NCBI GenBank assembly: GCA_051955985.1
Contig: JBQCGD010000102.1
Coordinates: 1-27,217 of the forward strand
Direction: 5' to 3'
DNA from: DATKPA01 sp051955985
GTDB lineage: Bacteria > Planctomycetota > Phycisphaerae > WQYP01
Length of the DNA stretch: 27,217 nt
Made by a program: the position numbers and the translations under genes. Shown piece by piece: positions 22,604 to 27,217 of this stretch. The stretch's first letter is position 1. Each line of letters opens with the position of its first letter. The notes under the pieces were generated by a model. It ran no database searches and was not told where the DNA came from. It was given only the letters and a program-made list of their open reading frames with translations.

Positions 22604-23287
22604 ATGCAGTCCAGAGTGGTGTTGCTGTTGCCGGCGTTCCTTGCGCTATCGGCGTGCTCCATGGCGAAGACGAACGAGGGAATTGCCGGGAAGGAGATCC
22701 TGCGGGGATGGAAAGAAAAGGCCTATTCATTCGAAATCCAGCACCCCTACGACCTCGATGTGAGCCAGCGGTATTCTTATGATCCCGCCACGAAGACGCA
22801 CGACATGTGGGTCTACTTTTCGGACAAGCCGCACGCCCCGCCGCCGAACCGAACGAATCCCCGCACGGAGATGCGCATCCTGGATACCTACTCCACGGAA
22901 CCCCACCTTTTTGAAGCGGATATTTGCGTGATGGCGGGTACACACTCCAGCATCATGCAGGTCTTCGGCGCCGCCAAGCGGGCCACCACGTTCATGCTCG
23001 ACGCCCAGGAGAACGGCGACATCACCTACTACGACACCAAGGCCGATCCGTATGCCGTGGTGCTTCGACACAACATGAGCAACAAGTGGTTCAACCTGAA
23101 GGTCGCCCATTACCCGGAGGCGAGAAACGGCATCGGCGAGGTGAAGGTTTATATCGACAACCAACTCGTCGGCACGTTCGAAGGGCACGGAGGGAAGAGC
23201 CACTACCTCAAATGCGGGGTTTATTCGCGCGATGCGAGCGGGCGGTCAGAAGTGCTTTATCGCAATGTCCGCGAGTTTGTTCGCTAG
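22604..23287 (+). CDS. PL7-like (alginate lyase 2 fold) lipoprotein
   Basis: The 227-residue product has a lipoprotein signal: a hydrophobic core then LSAC with Cys18, so it should be lipid-anchored outside the cytoplasmic membrane. The rest resembles polysaccharide lyase family 7, jelly-roll enzymes that cleave alginate and related uronans. RTEMR (87-91) corresponds to the family's R-(S/T)-E-L-R strand and YLKCGVYS (201-208) to YFKAGVY, supplying the Arg and catalytic Tyr. The third family motif, QIH, appears as QVF (119-121), so the usual His is missing. The protein may therefore be a divergent lyase or a non-catalytic glycan-binding protein. GGAGG (22595-22599) lies four bases before the ATG. 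The gene converges with the sugar permease gene, which fits a carbohydrate-use role. Confidence 0.6.
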   Translation: MQSRVVLLLPAFLALSACSMAKTNEGIAGKEILRGWKEKAYSFEIQHPYDLDVSQRYSYDPATKTHDMWVYFSDKPHAPPPNRTNPRTEMRILDTYSTEPHLFEADICVMAGTHSSIMQVFGAAKRATTFMLDAQENGDITYYDTKADPYAVVLRHNMSNKWFNLKVAHYPEARNGIGEVKVYIDNQLVGTFEGHGGKSHYLKCGVYSRDASGRSEVLYRNVREFVR

Positions 23288-23310
23288 AGCCTGGTCCGGA
23301 GCCAAATCAA

Positions 23311-23357
23311 AAGTCCCGGAGAATGCCGCAGCGCTTTCTCCGGGACTTTCTTTTTCG
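23311..23357. terminator. Shared bidirectional intrinsic terminator
   Basis: AAAGTCCCGGAGAA (23311-23324) pairs perfectly with its complement (23337-23350) across a 12-base loop. On the plus strand TTTCTTTTTC follows directly, terminating the lipoprotein gene. On the minus strand the stem ends in TTTT then GATTTGG, a weaker tail. It lies between the two convergent stop codons (23287 and 23375), so it probably serves both genes. Confidence 0.88.
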
Positions 23358-23374
23358 AAGGTGGCCGTCGCCGC

Positions 23375-25381
23375 TCAATGCCCGCCGGACGTCTTCAATC
23401 CGTGCAGCGATTCATGCCCACTGAGCACAGGCCAAGTGAAGGAGTACACCGCGATGCAGATGAAACAGCACAGGGGAACCCAGAACGCTGCGGACATGTT
23501 GTAGATGTCGCCCAGCAGCCCCATGAACTTGGGCATCAAAGCACCGCCCGTGATGGACATCACGATGAACGCCGCCGCTTTTTTCTTCGATTGCGATCCG
23601 AGGCCGAAAATGCCGAGGGCGAAGATCGTCGGGTACATGATCGACATGAAGAGGTAGCTCAGGAACACGCCAAACACCGAAATCCATCCGAGCTGCGCAA
23701 TAATGATCCCGCAAACGGCCACGTTAATCAGGGCGTACGCCCCGAGCGTGCGGTGGGCGGACCACACCTTCAGGAACCACGATCCCGAGACGCGTCCGAG
23801 CAGGAAAAAGCCGAAGGCGACCATCGAAAGAAATGCCGCGCCGCGATCGCTGATTGCCAGGATGGAATCATGGTACGGAAGCACATCCGGGAGTTCGTCG
23901 CCGAGCGCCAGGCGATTCAGCCGCAGGATCTCGTAATCGTTCTTCTGGCTCTCGGCGGATAGCTTATCGATCTGCTTCTGGGTTTCCGAACCAAGCTTCG
24001 CATCGGTAAAACGCTCGGGCGCGTAGAACGTGAGCTTGTTGCTTTCGCTTCCCGCCTTGTTGGACAGTTCCTGCCGGCTGATGCGGTTGAGCTCGCTGAC
24101 GAGATCGCGCTGAAGCTCCGGCGGCACCGGCGAGCCCGGGGTGTATGCATTCAACGCGGCGGAAGTCGCCTCATTCAATTGGCTATTGATGAAGGCCGCT
24201 TCCAGCGTCGCCTTGTTCTTGATCCAGGTCGCAAGCTTGGGGAAATCCTTCACTTCACCCGGCGCGATGGCGGTGCGGGTTTCCACCCAGTCCCAATTGT
24301 GGAGGAATCCCGTGTTCCAGGACGCAGGCAGCGCGGGAACCATGGCGTAGCCGTTGCTCTTGTCCACGGTCATGGAATTGATGAAGAAGCTGAAGATGCC
24401 GGCTTGTGCCGCGACATAAAGAAACTGCGCGATCGTCGCCCCGGAGAAGTGTGGATGCGCCCAGATGCTGTGGCTGGTGACGCGCCGGGCGAATGGGAGC
24501 AGACAAAGGGTGACGAGAACGACAGCCACGCCGATCGCGGGGGCGTAGTAATGCAGAATCGTCGATTCGGTTACCGCGCCGAGGCTCGTGAGAATGGTGT
24601 TCAGGATCAGATAAAGAGAAAGCCCCAGTGCGGCGACGTTCAGGAAAATCATAAACAGGATCAAGCCGCGATTGCGTTCCTTCGTGACCGGAACCGCCTC
24701 GTTGTCAGCGGGTTGATCCGTTTGATACTCATCTTCAACCTTGATGTCCGGAACCGGCGCGAAGAAAAACAACGCGGCAATGATCAGGACCAGCACGCCC
24801 ACGCCTACATACGGAATGTACAGCTTACCCTGCGCGTGTGCTGCGCCGCCCGCAGAATAGAAGAAGATGCCGCCCGCCACCGGCCCCAGGATCCACCCGA
24901 TGCCGTTGCACGACTGCGCGAGATTGATGCGGCTGGCGCCGTATTCCTTGGGTCCGAGGACGGTGGTATAGGGATTTGCGACGGTCTCGAGCACGGTGAG
25001 CCCCATCGCGATGAAGCAGACGCCAAGAAGGAATGCCCAGAACTCATTGATGCTCGTTGCCGGCATGAACCAGAAGCCACCCAGGGCCACCATGAGAAGG
25101 CCAAAGATGATGCCGCCCTTGTATCCGATTTTGCGGGTGAGCAAGCCGGCAGGGAGGGCCATGAGGGCATAACCCATGTAGTGGGCGAACTGGACCCATG
25201 CGGACTGGGCTTTGGTGAGGTTGAGCTGATCCTGGAAGTGTTTGTCCATGGTGTCGATCATGCCATTGCAGAATCCCCAGATCAGAAACAGGGAACTGAC
25301 AAGGGCGAACGTGAGCGCGAGGCTTTTGCCGTCGACGACGAACATGCCTCTCTTTTCAAGCGGGGTATTCAGGGTGGTCAT
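23375..25381 (-). CDS. FucP-type MFS sugar permease with two extra membrane segments and a large extracytoplasmic insert
   Basis: The product belongs to the FHS (fucose/glucose/galactose:H+ symporter) branch of the major facilitator superfamily and should import a sugar through the cytoplasmic membrane. Typical features are LFLIWGFCNGMIDTMDKHFQ, the MALPAGLLTRKIGYKGGI loop and ANPYTTVLGPKEYGASRINL. At 668 residues it is far longer than the usual 430 or so. Two additions explain this: two extra hydrophobic segments (about residues 233-300) before AHPHFSGATIAQFLYVAAQ, the normal seventh helix, and a hydrophilic stretch (about 336-510) before AFGFFLLGRVSGS, the normal eighth. By topology that stretch faces outward. 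ATG 25381 is chosen over ATG 25396 because purine-rich AGGAAAGAGGAA lies right before it. A strong promoter and an operator-like repeat lie upstream. Substrate unknown. Confidence 0.8.
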   Translation of the reverse strand: MTTLNTPLEKRGMFVVDGKSLALTFALVSSLFLIWGFCNGMIDTMDKHFQDQLNLTKAQSAWVQFAHYMGYALMALPAGLLTRKIGYKGGIIFGLLMVALGGFWFMPATSINEFWAFLLGVCFIAMGLTVLETVANPYTTVLGPKEYGASRINLAQSCNGIGWILGPVAGGIFFYSAGGAAHAQGKLYIPYVGVGVLVLIIAALFFFAPVPDIKVEDEYQTDQPADNEAVPVTKERNRGLILFMIFLNVAALGLSLYLILNTILTSLGAVTESTILHYYAPAIGVAVVLVTLCLLPFARRVTSHSIWAHPHFSGATIAQFLYVAAQAGIFSFFINSMTVDKSNGYAMVPALPASWNTGFLHNWDWVETRTAIAPGEVKDFPKLATWIKNKATLEAAFINSQLNEATSAALNAYTPGSPVPPELQRDLVSELNRISRQELSNKAGSESNKLTFYAPERFTDAKLGSETQKQIDKLSAESQKNDYEILRLNRLALGDELPDVLPYHDSILAISDRGAAFLSMVAFGFFLLGRVSGSWFLKVWSAHRTLGAYALINVAVCGIIIAQLGWISVFGVFLSYLFMSIMYPTIFALGIFGLGSQSKKKAAAFIVMSITGGALMPKFMGLLGDIYNMSAAFWVPLCCFICIAVYSFTWPVLSGHESLHGLKTSGGH

Positions 25382-25418
25382 TTCCTCTTTCCTCATTCCT
25401 GCAGGTGAATCACAAACA

Positions 25419-25439
25419 TTTAACGCCGCTGGAGTTAAA
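25419..25439. promoter_or_regulatory. Operator-like inverted repeat in the permease leader
   Basis: TTTAACGCC (25419-25427) and GGAGTTAAA (25431-25439) form an inverted repeat with one mismatch around a 3-base centre. It lies 38 bases ahead of the permease ATG and about 35-55 bases downstream of its predicted transcript start. This is a position where a bound repressor would block elongation. A LacI- or GntR-type sugar-responsive regulator is a reasonable guess, but no regulator gene is in the window. The repeat could alternatively fold as a leader hairpin. Confidence 0.45.
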
Positions 25440-25480
25440 CCCTTGCACGGCGCATGGGCAGAGAGATGGTGGCGGGGTGC

Positions 25481-25508
25481 ATAATAGCTTGGGGTCGAAT
25501 TCCGTCAA
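25481..25508 (-). promoter_or_regulatory. Strong sigma70-type promoter of the sugar permease
   Basis: On the minus strand TTGACG (25508-25503) is followed after 16 bases by TATTAT (25486-25481). Each box differs from consensus at a single position. The predicted start is near 25474, giving a leader of about 93 bases that contains the operator-like repeat. Confidence 0.6.
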
Positions 25509-25681
25509 TGGAATTTGCAGCGCCGCGGAGGGGTCCGGGTTCTTGTCGCGGGTGGGCGGGCTTGGTTTCAGGAGAATTCACGATTCTGCCGGGGGTGGGC
25601 CGATAAGTGAAAGACGGCCCTTTCCGCCTGGAGGCGGGGAGGCCCTCGAAAGTGAAATGCCTACCGTCAAGGAGGATTGTT

Positions 25682-26299
25682 GTGAGTGAACAAGAGACCA
25701 CCTACCTGGCGCCTAACACTGTTCTCAAAGGGGAGTTGCAGCTCGCCGGGCCGGGTACGATTGCGGGGCGGATCGAAGGGGCGATCTCGGGCAACAATCC
25801 TGTGCAGGTGCTGGGGGAGGGAAGCGTGGAAGGGGATATTCACGGAACTCTTGTGGACATCCAGGGTTCGGTGAAGGGGAACATCATGGCGACGCAGCTT
25901 TGCCGGCTGGGGGCGACGGCGCGGGTGTCGGGGGAGCTGCGGGCGGCGAATTTGGCGATTGTGGAGGGGGCGTGCTTTGTCGGGCAGGTGTGCGTCGGCG
26001 GGCCGTCGATGGAGCAGGAACTCCTGGAGCAGCAGGCGGCGGCGCAGCAGGCGCGGCAGGCGGCGATGGCTGCAGCGCAACGTCCTGTGGCGGCGGCACA
26101 TGTGAATCATGCGGCGGCGGCGAACAATGTGGCGCAGGAGATGGCGGCGGCGTCGAACCGGATTGCGAACCTGGCGGCCCAGGCGACGGAAGTGGCTGGG
26201 GTTGCAGCAGATGCGTCCGGGGCGACGGTCAACGTGGTGCCGGACAACATTCAGAACACGCTGAATCGCGGGCCGAAGATCATTCGGGCGCGGGCGTAA
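25682..26299 (+). CDS. Bactofilin (polymer-forming cytoskeletal protein) with alanine-rich tail
   Basis: Bactofilins polymerise without nucleotides into membrane-associated filaments that organise cell shape, stalks or envelope enzymes. The 205-residue product has a short N-terminal tail, then a right-handed beta-helix core (about residues 10-108). Its strands each carry small residues and glycines: TVLKGELQLAGPGTIAGRIEG, VEGDIHGTLVDIQGSVKGNI and ATARVSGELRAANLAIVEG. The last 95 residues are unusually rich in Ala and Gln (EQQAAAQQARQAAMAAAQ), probably a helical or disordered extension. GTG 25682 is chosen because a full AAGGAGG (25669-25675) lies six bases before it; the open frame extends to 25607 without a conserved domain. 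A second bactofilin-like gene follows 93 bases later. Confidence 0.88.
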   Translation: MSEQETTYLAPNTVLKGELQLAGPGTIAGRIEGAISGNNPVQVLGEGSVEGDIHGTLVDIQGSVKGNIMATQLCRLGATARVSGELRAANLAIVEGACFVGQVCVGGPSMEQELLEQQAAAQQARQAAMAAAQRPVAAAHVNHAAAANNVAQEMAAASNRIANLAAQATEVAGVAADASGATVNVVPDNIQNTLNRGPKIIRARA

Positions 26300-26392
26300 G
26301 CGGTTCCGCTTTCGAGAGTTAACAGCAGGTGATTTTCCCCGCGGGATATGCGGGGGAAGAGGTCAGGAAGACCGCAGCAGGCGTGACGGATC

Positions 26393-27004
26393 ATGCTTCG
26401 GTCGCTGATCAATTCAATGCGGGGGCGTTCCGCGCTGGCGGTGGAGCGGGCGCTTCTGGTGCAGAATGGGGCGGGTTTGGGTGGGGTTTCGGGGGGATCC
26501 GGGATGAATTCCGAGGGGTCTGAGACGGATTCTGCACGGATTTCGCCGGAATTTGGTGAAGTATTGCCGGGGGTGGAGCGGTTCAAAACGGTGACGGAGA
26601 ACATCAAAACGACGCGGCGGGCGGTTCGCGAGCCGCGGCCGGAACGGTGTTGTGTGCATTGCGGGTTCGGGATGTACATCCCGCGCGGGGCGCAGCGGGT
26701 GCGTTGTCCGAAGTGCTGCAACGATGTGTCGGTGGTGGATGTGACGCTGACGGGGGATGTGGTGGAGGAGCAGATTGTGACAGCGGGGAAGATCGTGGTG
26801 GAGGCGGACGCGCGGGTGGCGGCGAAGCTGGTGGCGTCGAGCGTGGAGATTGCGGGGCGGGTGCTTGGGGATGTGCTGGCGTCGAACGTGTGCACGATCA
26901 TGGAGACGGGGAAGCAGGCGGGGAAGATTCTTTGTCGGCGGTTGGATTTAAGGCCTGGGGCGGAGATTGATGGGGCGATTGAGTTGATACGGGATGAGGG
27001 GTGA
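26393..27004 (+). CDS. Zinc-ribbon bactofilin-like protein
   Basis: The 203-residue product combines a putative zinc ribbon with a bactofilin-like core. The Cys pairs are CCVHC (86-90) and CPKCC (105-109), spaced as in small treble-clef or ribbon folds, and probably bind one Zn. From about residue 112 short beta strands follow (LTGDVVEEQIVTAGKIVVEA, VAAKLVASSVEIAGRVLGDV and GKILCRRLDLRPGAEIDG), which match bactofilin repeats. Residues 1-85 are Gly- and Ser-rich and lack a recognised domain. The start is uncertain: ATG 26417 and ATG 26504 are in frame; I keep 26393 because third codon positions from there are strongly G-biased like the rest of the gene. It probably works with the preceding bactofilin, with the ribbon as a possible partner-binding element. 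Confidence 0.7.
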   Translation: MLRSLINSMRGRSALAVERALLVQNGAGLGGVSGGSGMNSEGSETDSARISPEFGEVLPGVERFKTVTENIKTTRRAVREPRPERCCVHCGFGMYIPRGAQRVRCPKCCNDVSVVDVTLTGDVVEEQIVTAGKIVVEADARVAAKLVASSVEIAGRVLGDVLASNVCTIMETGKQAGKILCRRLDLRPGAEIDGAIELIRDEG

Positions 27005-27029
27005 GAGGCAAGTTCGCGATGTGCCGCTG

Positions 27030-27063
27030 GTCGGGGGGATGGTGGCTCCCGACTTCCTGTTTG
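27030..27063 (+). terminator. Possible weak terminator after the zinc-ribbon bactofilin gene
   Basis: GTCGGG (27030-27035) pairs with CCCGAC (27048-27053) around a 12-base loop, and the following TTCCTGTTTG is moderately T-rich. The site is 26 bases past the stop codon. The stem is short and the tail is interrupted, so this is tentative. An outer pairing of GAGGCAA (27005-27011) with TTGCCTC (27061-27067) may extend the structure. Confidence 0.35.
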
Positions 27064-27090
27064 CCTCATATTTGACCGGAAACGTAACTG

Positions 27091-27217
27091 TCCCCCCCAC
27101 CCCCCCCCACCAAAAAAAAAAAATTTGAAGGGACGAAGGACCAGAAAAGATTCCGGGGGGGGGGGGTGGGTTAAGACCGGGGATAGATGGGAAAGGAAAT
27201 AAAGGTTTGAAAATTGT
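27091..27217. other. Homopolymer-rich, probably low-quality contig end
   Basis: This stretch contains runs of seven and nine C (27092-27098, 27100-27108), twelve A (27112-27123) and twelve G (27155-27166) within about 75 bases, followed by purine-rich sequence. No gene, repeat unit or site is recognisable. The composition is unlike everything else in the window and suggests sequencing or assembly error near a contig end. A natural low-complexity tract cannot be excluded. Confidence 0.6.

Noticed and set aside
27155..27166. G-run considered as a G-quadruplex
   Set aside because: It is a single uninterrupted run in an error-prone contig end rather than four spaced G-tracts.

Overview
The window is GC-rich bacterial DNA that I place, by inference, in the Planctomycetota or the wider PVC group, perhaps Phycisphaerae. 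The pointers are a Minf_1886-family protein, a very large secreted PQQ-propeller/TPR protein, paired bactofilins (one with a zinc ribbon), a MAF-like/CgeB-like glycosyltransferase and a FucP-type sugar permease beside a PL7-like lipoprotein. No rRNA or marker gene is present, so the taxonomy stays tentative. No tRNA, rRNA or CRISPR array was seen.

Layout. Positions 1-134 hold one end of an insertion sequence (start of an ISNCY-like transposase, leftward). From 193 to 2022 run uppS (undecaprenyl diphosphate synthase) and a secreted AlkP-superfamily phosphodiesterase, rightward. From 1997 to 11877 genes run leftward: a glycosyltransferase-like protein, a Minf_1886 protein, an alanine-glyoxylate-type aminotransferase with a clear terminator, a NifU-like Fe-S scaffold domain, a 1583-residue PQQ/TPR protein and MTA phosphorylase. 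From 12148 to 16508, rightward, lies a Wzt-like ABC ATPase with a C-terminal cargo domain, followed by a 998-residue fusion of two nucleotidyltransferase-like regions and a SAM methyltransferase. From 16533 to 22499, leftward, a compact operon tilS - GT39-like transferase - AsmA-like protein. At 22604 to 25381 a PL7-like lipoprotein and a FucP-type permease converge on a shared terminator. From 25682 to 27004 two bactofilin-type genes run rightward. The last 130 bases are homopolymer-rich and look like a poor contig end.

How the genes fit together. Much of the window concerns the cell envelope: lipid carrier synthesis (uppS), glycan transfer (two glycosyltransferases), glycan export and possible end-capping (Wzt-like ATPase plus fusion protein), envelope maintenance (AsmA-like) and bactofilin scaffolds. 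A second theme is carbohydrate use: the PL7-like lipoprotein and the permease, the latter with a strong promoter and an operator-like inverted repeat. The most novel candidate is the Wzt-like ATPase plus NTase-NTase-methyltransferase pair, whose arrangement recalls the WbdD/Wzt chain-termination logic of O-antigen export but with different catalytic domains; this is a hypothesis.

Composition. The + strand is G-rich from 1 to about 14 kb and again from 25.6 kb, whichever strand is coding, while about 18-25 kb is balanced or C-rich.
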